A stretch of 64,000 nt of DNA from Euglena gracilis. Taxonomy: Eukaryota; Euglenida; Euglenophyceae; Euglenales. Shown in pieces: positions 1 to 8,160 of this stretch; the stretch's first letter is position 1; each line of letters begins with the position of its first letter. The translations under genes were made by a program, and so were the position numbers. The notes beneath the pieces were generated by a model. That model made no database searches. It was given only the letters and a program-made list of their open reading frames with translations, and was not told the origin of the DNA. The stretch is taken from the NCBI GenBank assembly GCA_039621445.1, contig CP154954.1, forward strand, positions 9,178,634-9,242,633, given 5' to 3'.

Positions 1-70
1 CTCTTTTTTCGGAATGCTTTTTTCTTCCATTTTGAAAGAAACACTCTCTATATCAAGAACTGCGTCTTAA

Positions 71-167
71 ACGCAGACTCTGACCTGAGTCTGCGTTTCG
101 AAACGCAGACTCAGGCCGAGTAACAGACTCAGCGTTTCGAAACACAGACTCAGGTCAGAGTCTGCGT
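71..167. repeat. Nested palindrome (stem-loop repeat)
   Basis: Arms at 71-102 and 136-167 are nearly perfect reverse complements. A second perfect palindrome built on CTGAGTCTGCG lies inside at 86-115. No ORF is associated. It may be a short foldback element; the function is unknown. Confidence 0.75.
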
Positions 168-596
168 TTTTTTTAGAAACACAGATTTTGACCAAAGCCA
201 TGCTGCTATGAACACAGCCTTCGCCCGAAATCCGATGATATCAATAGAATTGCAATACAGACGTCGAGCCCAGAAAATATGTTTAACCTTTCCAAATCAC
301 TCCTCACCCGAAAGCTGTGCTTTCAGATGACCAGTGATGACAACTGGTTCAGGACAAACTTGCCAAATGCTTTTTCTGAAGTTCCAGAAAATGATAATCT
401 TAAGTACCGTCCTTCCGTCTGTTCCATCCAAAGTTCAGCCAGCGGTGATCACCTGACCATAAAATTTGGTTTTTGTCTGATCCATAACGCCTCCACAACC
501 CCGTAGGACCAAAAATGTTTAAAAAAAGGGAATGTCCAAAAATGTCCAAAAAGTCACTAAAAATTCCCAATCTGACCAGCAACAGATTTCAATGGA
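168..596. other. Stretch without recognisable gene
   Basis: Only short unconvincing ORFs on both strands and no protein family pattern. The stretch is AT-richer than the retroelement interiors. I see no repeat boundary. Confidence 0.5.
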
Positions 597-716
597 ATGG
601 AAATCGACCGACATAAACGGGCGCCTGAATGGAAATCGACTGACATAAACGGACGCCTGAATGGAAATCGACCGACATAAACGGGCGCCTGAATGGAAAT
701 TGACCGACATAAACAA
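597..716. repeat. 32-bp tandem repeat, about 3.7 units
   Basis: Direct units start at 597, 629, 661 and 693 (the last partial). Each carries the core GGAAATCGACCGACATAAAC with one or two substitutions. There are no spacers, so this is a minisatellite and not a CRISPR array. Confidence 0.85.
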
Positions 717-790
717 TTTCAGCCTGAAATCCGTTAATGTCAGTAGAATTTCAAGACAGGCGTCGGGCCCAGAAAATAGGTTTTAAGGAC

Positions 791-825
791 AGGTGGGGGG
801 GGTGGTCCGGACCCCCCCCCCACCT
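791..825. repeat. G-run/C-run hairpin
   Basis: An AGGTGG-plus-G-run arm pairs with a C-run-plus-CCACCT arm around TGGTCCGGACC. It is one of several strong inverted repeats in the first 1.6 kb. Confidence 0.7.
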
Positions 826-1170
826 AAACGTGGTCCGGGTGACCGATTTTCAGCCCGGTGCGAAGCGCCGGGCCAAAAATTTGACATCCAGCGAAATCGA
901 AGAGCAAGCGCCGAAACCGTCAAACCGCCCGCCCACCTCAGTGAATGCCCGGTGGGGCTCCTTGTCCGCCCCGCTCCGTGTACTGTGTACACTGTCTGAG
1001 TGTCTATTTTTTTCAGTATATACTCGTTCCACCCATGTGGACAAGGAAGCCCCCTTGAGCCCCTAAATGTGGTATTATGACGGAATTTAAAGGAGTAGGG
1101 TTGGGGTTAAGAGTCTCATGCAAACAGTTGAACCATTCCCACTCAGCTTCGTTATATTGGCCTCTAGCGA

Positions 1171-1287
1171 ACCCAAAGAGCCGCCCAACCAAGGTTAAAA
1201 ACATGGGTGGACCCGAGCAAGGCGCCGAAGGCGCAGAGCGAGGGTCCACCCATGTGTATTAACCCTGGTTGGGCGGGTCTTTGGGGT
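1171..1287. repeat. Long inverted repeat
   Basis: The left arm (1171-1214) and right arm (1232-1287) are imperfect reverse complements over about 45 bp. Both hold CATGGGTGGACCC / GGGTCCACCCATG. The loop contains GGCGCCGAAGGCGC, itself a small palindrome. It looks like a foldback or MITE-like element; I see no target duplication. Confidence 0.7.
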
Positions 1288-1333
1288 AGCTGGTACCCTG
1301 TAGGGGCCAATTTATCACTTTATTGTGTGATGC

Positions 1334-1395
1334 ACCCTGACCCTAACCCCACCCTGACCCTGACCCAACCCGAACCCTAACCCTACTCCTAACCC
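1334..1395. repeat. Degenerate telomere-like repeat (interstitial)
   Basis: Repeated CCCTAACCC / CCCTGACCC variants. The array is short, irregular and flanked by other sequence, so it is an interstitial remnant rather than a chromosome end. Confidence 0.55.
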
Positions 1396-1440
1396 CCTGT
1401 TTTTCTTTTTATTCTTTTCCAAGGCCGACTTGTAAAATTC

Positions 1441-1507
1441 TGGGTGGGGGTCGTTTAGCGAAGGAGTAACAAAAGTGGGTACTCCTTCGCTAAACGACCC
1501 CCACCCA
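1441..1507. repeat. Perfect 28-bp-arm hairpin
   Basis: Bases 1441-1468 are the exact reverse complement of 1480-1507 with an 11-base loop. The arm motif TCGTTTAGCGAAGG recurs slightly changed at 1618-1632, so this is a repeated unit. Confidence 0.85.
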
Positions 1508-1520
1508 AATGGGTTATCAT

Positions 1521-1592
1521 TGGGTTATTTGAAGGAGGTAGGGTTAGGGCAACATGGCCATGTTGCCCTAACCCTACTCCTCAAATAACCCA
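1521..1592. repeat. Hairpin with telomere-like arms
   Basis: A near-perfect palindrome centred on the GGCC at about 1557. Its arms contain TAGGGTTAGGG / CCCTAACCCTA. The only mismatches are single-base indels in the GGAGG segment. Confidence 0.8.
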
Positions 1593-2114
1593 TCCAACTT
1601 GAAAATTTTCGGTGGGGGTCGTTTAACGAAGGGGTACCCAAAGTGCTCCACAAATGCTCCCTAAAATGAAACATGGATGGGAAAAGAAACATGGATTTTG
1701 GACCGGTTCAAACACCGAGCCGCTCTGGAACCGTGAGGAGTTGGGCTCTGGAGGGTTGGTTTCCCGGAAAAGGGTTCAAAAACAAAATTTCCCATCTGTT
1801 CCCGCAGTATCACCCAGAATCTTGTTTCCGAAATATTTTCAGTCTATGATGCCAGGACTTCTGCCAGGATTTATGGAGCTGGCTTTTTTTGGCCATTTTT
1901 GGAAGTTTTTGTTTGAACGCTGTGGTTCCTTTCATTTTGAACCAATCAAAAGAAAAAGTGGAGGACGGGCCGACCTGGTCAGACCGACCTCCATGTCTCA
2001 TGCCTGTGCATCAATTTCATAAGTCCATCCACACCCTATTCCGCCTTGTTCAATTGGAACCGTGTGACGTCATACAGGAGTGTGCAGCTGAGGAATGACG
2101 TCATAAGGTCAACA
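1593..2114. other. Stretch without recognisable gene
   Basis: Apart from the partial hairpin-arm copy at 1611-1635, I see no convincing reading frame. The 122-codon plus-strand frame here resembles no family I know. Confidence 0.4.
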
Positions 2115-2648
2115 TCATCTGTGCTTTATGACGTCAAAGCATAGGGGGAAGAAAGGGTGTAAATCGAGTGGTTTTGGTGTGGATCGACTGAGTGCGTGAA
2201 AGAGTATGAGTATGAGAGCCGAAACCCTTGTCAGAAGTGCAATAAGGAAGCCAACGAACCCAAGGGCGATCGCAACAAGGAGGAATTGCTTGCACGTGTT
2301 GTTTCCTCCGGTCAAGGGGGCACCCTTGGGGCCGACGATGAAGTCGTTGTCCATGCAAGTCTGCTGATGCACAGGGCTGAAGGTTTGAACATAGCACGTC
2401 TTGAATGGGTACGAAAAGACACGGGTGCCGATGGCGGCATCCATTTGAACCCAGGGAACAAACAGCGCAATGAACCCCAGGAGGATGGCAAGACAGAGGA
2501 GAAGGATGGTGAGAAGGTACATAACCAAAGCAGGGTGGTGCTCACGTCGGCCGGTGGCGGCTTGCAGGGCGTGACCGATCATTTTTCTCTGGAAAAAAAC
2601 CACTGGCGAAGAAGTTGAATTTGGAACTAACTTAGACAACTTCAACAA
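2115..2648 (-). CDS. Possible membrane protein (exon or ORF)
   Basis: A 177-codon minus-strand frame. Seen: a hydrophobic segment (VMYLLTILLLCLAILLGF), an extracellular-looking stretch with four Cys and a possible glycosylation site NNTC, then a longer hydrophobic segment that could hold two helices (LVAIALGFVGFLIALL). This suggests a small tetraspan-like membrane protein or part of one. An internal Met near residue 23 is an alternative start. No homologue is recognised. It is the best candidate for a non-transposon gene here, but introns cannot be placed and it could be fortuitous. Confidence 0.35.
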   Translation of the reverse strand: MLKLSKLVPNSTSSPVVFFQRKMIGHALQAATGRREHHPALVMYLLTILLLCLAILLGFIALFVPWVQMDAAIGTRVFSYPFKTCYVQTFSPVHQQTCMDNDFIVGPKGAPLTGGNNTCKQFLLVAIALGFVGFLIALLTRVSALILILFHALSRSTPKPLDLHPFFPLCFDVIKHR

Positions 2649-3034
2649 TTGTGCTAAATATTAATGGGCAAGTGTTGAGAATGGGAAAAACAGAATCACT
2701 GGACCCTTTGGTTTGAAGCAAAAAAATCCAGAAAACCCCAAGGTCCCCCTGTTGCAAACCAGACTGGTCCAAGTTTAAAACAACTGCCATCAAACATCAA
2801 ATTTCAGTGCATGTGAAATTTGACCGATTCTCTGGAAATGAAATAACTGATGGGAGGCGTGGTTGGACCCAGAATTCGACTCAAATGGGGTTGTGCACTT
2901 TTCTTTTTGTCATGTGCGCAAATTCACGCGAAAATTCGGAATTGCGTGAAAAGCAAAAGAAAATTTTCCACTCACCTCTCACCCAGTCACCGAAAACCTC
3001 TTTGTAAACCCCTCAGTATAGCTACCGCTGACCT
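2649..3034. other. Stretch without recognisable gene
   Basis: No supported coding frame. It is upstream flank of the non-LTR RT relic that begins near 3,035. Confidence 0.4.
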
Positions 3035-4221
3035 GTGAACGCACAGGGAGTCATGAGGAGGTTCTCCTTGTGGCGAGGGCCAAAAGAGACGTTTCCCTGG
3101 GCCCGGGGCACGGTTAAAAGAAAATCACACCGTTCCAGGATGGACAATCAATTACATTGGAACATCCTGAAATTCCCGCGTACGTCATCCCCAGGGCCCT
3201 GTGGGCTTCGTCCCATTCACCTGCAAGACGCAATCAAGCGCCCAGGTAGAGGGGCACATCTGATCTCAGCTCTCGCCAAGCTCACCAACACCTGGGTTAA
3301 TGGGGACCTCCCCTCAGCACACTCCTCGTTCTGGTGCGGTGCCAACCTCACACCCCTCCGGAAAAAGGATGATGGGGTCAGACCGGTGGCAGTGGGCGAA
3401 ACCATACGGAGATTGATTGGCAAAGCCCTATTGGCAACAGGCACGGCTAAAGACCAGGTGAGCAAGCTCCAACCCATACAAGTCGGGGTAAGGGTCACGA
3501 TCGCTGCAGAATCAGTTGCGATTGGCTTCCAACACCTGGTGCACAAACTCGACCCAACCGGAAATTGGGCAAGCCTGCAGTTGGATTTCTCCAATGCCTT
3601 CAATTGCATGGACAGGTCACACCTTTTGTTGGAGGCAACTACCAGGACACCCTGCCTCTTCAATTATCTCAACTTCGCATACAAGAACCCCGCCCCCCTT
3701 TTCTGCGCTGGCAAAGTCCTTTGGTCCCGTTGCGGCACTGGGCTGCCCACTGGGCCCCGTCGGCTTCTGCATCGGCCTGCAGCCGAAACCACCACAAACA
3801 ACGCAGAATTACTCTGGAGTTCCTGGTACATGGATGATGGCATCATGGTGGGACAGCCTGACAAACTGCAGAAAGTCATCTCCTTCCTCCAGGGTGAGGC
3901 CACACGCTGCGGGTTACAATTGAACCTCCAGAAGTGTGTGGTCTGGGGGCCAGCCGTCAATTCAATCACCTCTGCACCAGAAATGACCCTGATTCCGTGG
4001 GAAAAAGATTCAGGTATCACGGTACTGGAGGTACCCGTGGACTTCCCCACAAGCCACCACAAAACAGCAGAAGCATGGGACTGCGCCACAGAAAAAATCG
4101 AACACGCAGCAGACAATGTTACCAGAATGACGGATGCCCAAATCTCTCATCACCTCCTACGCTCATGTCTTGACGGATGCAAAGTCAACCACCTACTTCG
4201 CGGCTCCAACAGCTACCTCTG
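3035..4221 (+). pseudogene. Non-LTR-type reverse transcriptase, 5' part (split by copy A)
   Basis: The frame encodes an RT domain typical of non-LTR elements. It has SPGPCGLRPIHLQDA near the start, then PLRKKDDGVRPVAVGE, the catalytic DFSNAFNCMD segment and the YMDD box (WYMDDGIMVG). The expected GxPxGP motif is split: GLPTGP in this frame is followed by the true continuation (GCPLGPVGFCIGLQP) in another frame near 3730-3790, so compensating frameshifts are present. The ORF runs into the LTR of copy A at 4222. Its continuation lies 14.2 kb away at 18,389, where joining across the 5-bp duplication restores the frame. It was decayed or decaying before or after interruption. Confidence 0.8.
4217..4221. 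repeat. Target-site duplication of copy A, left (CTCTG)
   Basis: CTCTG here is repeated at 18,389-18,393, directly outside the right LTR. A 5-bp duplication is standard for Ty3-type integrases. Confidence 0.9.
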
Positions 4222-4532
4222 TGTGTACCAGGCGTATGCTTCTGTCCCCTTCCGTTGAGGAAGTTAGGATGGAAGCAGATCCTATTAGGATTTCCTAATG
4301 GGTGCCCCTTCTCTCTCCACAGGTGGTATTCTTATTCTTCTTATACCTTTTCCTTGGACTGGACTTGGATTTCCAGTCCGTCCTCCCTGCATTGCTCCGT
4401 GCTTTGCTTCTTGGGAAGTGGGAAAAGGGTTTTTACTGTTACTCTGATTTTCAGTTCCCAAGTAGGTGCGCCAAGGCGAAAGCGAAGGCTTTTGGGAATT
4501 GGGAAAGGGGAATTGGGAATCAGACGTACACT
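4222..4532 (+). repeat. 5' LTR of copy A
   Basis: Starts TGTGTACC and ends GTACACT, giving short inverted termini, and is directly followed by the primer site. Internal landmarks shared by all F1 LTRs are the palindrome ATTAGGATTTCCTAAT (about 4286) and the acceptor-like CTCTCCACAGGTGGTATT (about 4313-4330). I see no difference from the 3' LTR at 18,078. Confidence 0.95.
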
Positions 4533-4555
4533 TGGTAGCAGATTGGTTACGATCC
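4533..4555 (+). promoter_or_regulatory. Primer-binding site (initiator tRNA-Met)
   Basis: TGGTAGCAGA...GATCC starts at the base after the LTR. It matches the complement of the 3' end of eukaryotic tRNA-iMet (CCA end, acceptor stem, then T-loop GATCC), allowing a small gap. Confidence 0.85.
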
Positions 4556-7500
4556 TATACACACTTCACAAACAGAAAGGCTACCAGGTTTTACACTGAT
4601 GGATGAGGTCGAGCCTCGCGGACTCTGAATACGCTTTCGCGCTTCAGGATTAGGGCACTCCCGAGACATATGTCCCGGTTTGTTGCACAAAAAGCACACT
4701 TTATCCGTGGCTTGGTCCGAAGAACGCGGGTATCGCGTTTTCGATCCAGTGGTGGGTGAAGCGGGTGAAACCGGTGATTTTTGCAATACGTTCACCGAAC
4801 CAGCCGGTAATCCAGCGGTTGGGTGTGCGGTATACGCGGATTGAATCTGACCAAGAAGCTGTGATAGCTTCAGTTGCTTGGAAACATAATTCCAGCGTTG
4901 GTCAAGAGTCATTGCATTACCCGCCAACTCCTCACGATGGATATCCTTGATGAGGCTAGGCGTGAAATGCATGAGAACAGCGTCAAACTGTTCGCGCATT
5001 TGCTTTTCACTGAGTTCATCCACTTCAGCGGCAAGTCCTAACCATTTGGCATACCAAAGGTCAATGGACTTCCACTTGCGATCGGGTGGGGCGCATTGCC
5101 GCCACTTGGTCTCCAGGGTAATCCTAGCGACCAAACTTGAACTGGTGGAAGCGTATTGCTCCACCAGGTCATCAAAGGAAACGCGGTAGCGAATGACGAG
5201 TTGTCGCGCGCGCTCCTTCTCATCCCTAGGGAGGCAATCGATGAATTCCATCTTGATCACCTCCGGGTTTGTGTCCTGGGTTGGCCCTTTCAATGCCCAG
5301 TAGTACTCCCAGTCCCGGAAAAACTGTCTCCATGTGGTTGGATCACCGTCCCATTGGGGTTTCACCTTATTCGCGATTGCGATGGTGCCCTTGAAGTCTT
5401 TCTGAAAAACCCGTTGGCCCTCGGTGGTATTCCGTGGATTCGGGCCCGGGTACGCTCGAGCACCAAGCGTATCCTTTCCGGATTCTTGTCGGAATCGCGA
5501 AATTTCTGGTGAAGGTGAATCCTGGTACCGGAAATCCGGTCGCAAACCCTGTTGGTCACCCGTAATAGGGGGACACTCCGGTGTGGGGGTATGTCGCGCA
5601 TGCAACATGTGACCCACTCCCGGTGTACGGGTTTGGCTCATTCCACGCACAAGCATGGAATGATGGATTTCTTGGTGGAGACTTGGCGGAATCGCCGTGT
5701 TTTCCGAAAATTCGGTTCCCGTAATGGGAGATTCATCCGAAAACTGGTTTTGAGTTGTAGGCAAGGCCAATGGTGGCACAATTCGCGGAATCGCGGATTG
5801 TGACACTCGGGACACGGGTGGTGGTGGTGCATATGCACCCAGATTCGGGTTGTGGAAACGCGAATCTGGAGCATCTGGCGTATCTTCGGCAATGCATACT
5901 GCCGAATTGCGGTGTGAAACCCGCTGTTGGTTGGACACATTATCCAAACCCACAGACAAGTCATGCACACTTTGCTCCAAATGCTCAACGAGTTGGAGTT
6001 GGCCGCAAATACGGTCAACTTCATCCTCCAAAGCGCGAATACGCTTGCGGTAACGGGAAAAGTCATCCAAGTGCGGAATCCTTTCGGAAATTCCGGTAAC
6101 ATCTTGGACAAGTTTCCCGTGAGACTTATCCAATAATTGGAGTTGTCCCATTAATGCTTTTACAGCATTTGAGAGAATCTGCAAAGGTGATGTCACCTTG
6201 GTTGGTGTGGTGATGGGTGCAACCGGTGCAGGGTTATCCGACAACACGGTTGTGGTACCCATGGGCAAATTTCCAGGTTGTGGGTTATCCAACAACGCGG
6301 AAATTCGCTCATCCAACCTGGTAATCTCACTTTGCGTGGATCGGGCATTCCGATTCACCGATTCCTCAAGCCGTAATAGGCTGTTGCAGAAATCTTGCAA
6401 GGTTTCCTGATTGTTAGTGAGCATTTTGTCATAAAATGCCTGGAAATCAGGGTTCTCGGTAATCCGAGAACTGGAACCTGCAGGTAGAGACTGCATTTCC
6501 GTTATTTTGGTAGACACCGATGCATACCGGGTCTGGAGTTCCCCAATAGCAGTCTGAATACCGCTAATGTCCGGAACTCGGTGGGAAAGTGCGGAATAGC
6601 TTTGTTGCAAACCCGCAATGGCCGAGTTAATCCCGCCAATGTCGGATTGCAACTGCAACTGCAGGGAATCCTGCCGTTGTGCCATTTCCGCGACTTTCGC
6701 GCTCAGATTGGATAATCCAACCCGATTCGCGTCACAATAGCAGGTTTTCTGCTCCAAACGGGAAAGTCGCTCCTCCAACTGCCGCACATACGTGTGGGGA
6801 GCAAAATTCTCGTTGGCTTGTGACTGGAATTGCCGAAACTTTTCCGTTTCATCGCACAACTGCATAATGCGGTGTTGCGATTCATGGAAAGTTGCGGACA
6901 ATGTGGTGAAATGGTCCATAGACACAAATCCACCACTGCTGGATGTTGCAGACGAGGAATCTCGTGCATGCAACTGTTGTTGCAAATGCAACAACGCGGA
7001 TGAACAGGACTCCATTTGTCCCGATAACTGTTGTAGTGAGCCATGCAAGTGCAGAAACTTGGAGTCATTCCGCGTTTCCGCTTCATGCATGCATTCACTA
7101 ATTTGCCGGAAGTTTTGCGGGAGCTGTTGGCATATTCTGTCAAAGGTTTCCCGAAAGTTTGCAAGGTCAATACCCGCACTTTCGAAGTTCCTCTGGCAAT
7201 ATCTGCCAACTTCCTGCAAGTAATTCCAGCAGTGTTCCAGCTTGGTGAAGACATGTTTCTGGTTGTCCTCATCAAACTGAAGCACTTTGTTCAATGCGGT
7301 TGCACACTCTGCAACGCATTGTTGCACATGGTTGAACTGCCTCACAAGGGGGTGATCCCCTGGAAGCCGAGCAACAATATCCTGCACATCCTCAGCAGTG
7401 AGGAGCTCACCAGTGCCCTTCCCATAGTCATCCATGGGTTGGGATGTACCGGAGAATTCCGGCACCACGAGGCGAGTCTCCGGTTGCCAAGGTAGTACGG

Positions 7501-7942
7501 GATAGCACCCGATATCGGGGGGTGGTGGCAAAGCTCTGTAAGGGCTTGCCGGTGGAAGAGCGGGTGGTGGTTGAAAGAAACACGGAGTTTCCAACCCACC
7601 ATCACCAGAGAAGCCCGGTGGCGGAATCACCACGGGTCTCTCCGGTGTGTGCAGCTGCACCATTGCCGTAGACAGAGGCGAATACCCCCGTTGTGGCAAG
7701 GTGAGTGCGGAAGAGGCCGCATTAGCCTCTGAAGCCAATGATGTGGAGGGCTCATCGCCGACCACTGTCAATGATGACAAGTGTTGCAATTGTGACAATT
7801 GAATCAATTGTGCCTCATCGGCGTGGGAACTGGAAGCACTTTCACATAAAAGCTTCCAATCCCCATTTTCTTGGTCAATGTCTTGCAAGGATGCCTGTAA
7901 TAAGGCATAGTTGAATTGATGGTTGGGGCCTGTGCTTTGCAT
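4547..7942 (-). CDS. gag: Family 1 Gag, inverted and C-terminally truncated (copy A)
   Basis: Structural protein. The native ATG is at 7942, reading MQSTGPNHQFNY; alternative upstream starts are non-ATG. Seen in order: Pro-rich N-terminus (ETPCFFQPP), several hundred residues rich in Gln/Leu/Ser with heptad-like coiled coils, the gag core (QWDGDPTTWRQFFRDWEYYW ... IDLWYAKW) and one CCHC knuckle CFLCNKPGHMSREC. Homology to copy B stops near 4601 at SPRGSTSS. The last ~18 residues are antisense leader/primer-site sequence. The second knuckle and RS-rich tail present in B are lost. The whole segment lies opposite to the LTRs and pol, so it cannot be made from the LTR promoter. Confidence 0.9.
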   Translation of the reverse strand: MQSTGPNHQFNYALLQASLQDIDQENGDWKLLCESASSSHADEAQLIQLSQLQHLSSLTVVGDEPSTSLASEANAASSALTLPQRGYSPLSTAMVQLHTPERPVVIPPPGFSGDGGLETPCFFQPPPALPPASPYRALPPPPDIGCYPVLPWQPETRLVVPEFSGTSQPMDDYGKGTGELLTAEDVQDIVARLPGDHPLVRQFNHVQQCVAECATALNKVLQFDEDNQKHVFTKLEHCWNYLQEVGRYCQRNFESAGIDLANFRETFDRICQQLPQNFRQISECMHEAETRNDSKFLHLHGSLQQLSGQMESCSSALLHLQQQLHARDSSSATSSSGGFVSMDHFTTLSATFHESQHRIMQLCDETEKFRQFQSQANENFAPHTYVRQLEERLSRLEQKTCYCDANRVGLSNLSAKVAEMAQRQDSLQLQLQSDIGGINSAIAGLQQSYSALSHRVPDISGIQTAIGELQTRYASVSTKITEMQSLPAGSSSRITENPDFQAFYDKMLTNNQETLQDFCNSLLRLEESVNRNARSTQSEITRLDERISALLDNPQPGNLPMGTTTVLSDNPAPVAPITTPTKVTSPLQILSNAVKALMGQLQLLDKSHGKLVQDVTGISERIPHLDDFSRYRKRIRALEDEVDRICGQLQLVEHLEQSVHDLSVGLDNVSNQQRVSHRNSAVCIAEDTPDAPDSRFHNPNLGAYAPPPPVSRVSQSAIPRIVPPLALPTTQNQFSDESPITGTEFSENTAIPPSLHQEIHHSMLVRGMSQTRTPGVGHMLHARHTPTPECPPITGDQQGLRPDFRYQDSPSPEISRFRQESGKDTLGARAYPGPNPRNTTEGQRVFQKDFKGTIAIANKVKPQWDGDPTTWRQFFRDWEYYWALKGPTQDTNPEVIKMEFIDCLPRDEKERARQLVIRYRVSFDDLVEQYASTSSSLVARITLETKWRQCAPPDRKWKSIDLWYAKWLGLAAEVDELSEKQMREQFDAVLMHFTPSLIKDIHREELAGNAMTLDQRWNYVSKQLKLSQLLGQIQSAYTAHPTAGLPAGSVNVLQKSPVSPASPTTGSKTRYPRSSDQATDKVCFLCNKPGHMSRECPNPEARKRIQSPRGSTSSISVKPGSLSVCEVCIGS

Positions 7943-8160
7943 CTTTCTGGTGACAAAAGCAGCAAAAACCCACAAAACTAAGCAGTTGTGCTGGCACCAG
8001 AGGGGCTGTAACGGGTAATACCGTACAGAACCTTCCGGAGCCTGCTCGTCTGCTTAGACGTTGACTAGAAGCCGGGAGCTGACGCTGCGACCGTGTAATA
8101 ACGGTGCAGGGGCTCTCCGCTGCCAGTCAGCGTAGGATCGAACCAATCTGCTACCAAGTG
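7943..8160 (-). other. Inverted F1 leader with second primer-like site
   Basis: Read on the minus strand this is ACACT, then TGGTAGCAGATTGG...GATCC, then about 190 bp of 5' leader rich in short inverted repeats, then the gag ATG. The inversion boundary at 8155-8160 coincides with the ACACT/TGGTAG junction. Confidence 0.8.

Noticed and set aside
597-716. CRISPR-like direct repeats
   Set aside because: The units are contiguous without unique spacers and the window is eukaryotic; this is a minisatellite.
1334-1395. Chromosome end (telomere)
   Set aside because: The repeat is short, irregular and internal, with elements on both sides.
4533-4555. tRNA gene at the LTR edge
   Set aside because: Only the complement of a tRNA 3' end is present, as expected for a primer-binding site; there are no D-arm or anticodon-arm sequences.
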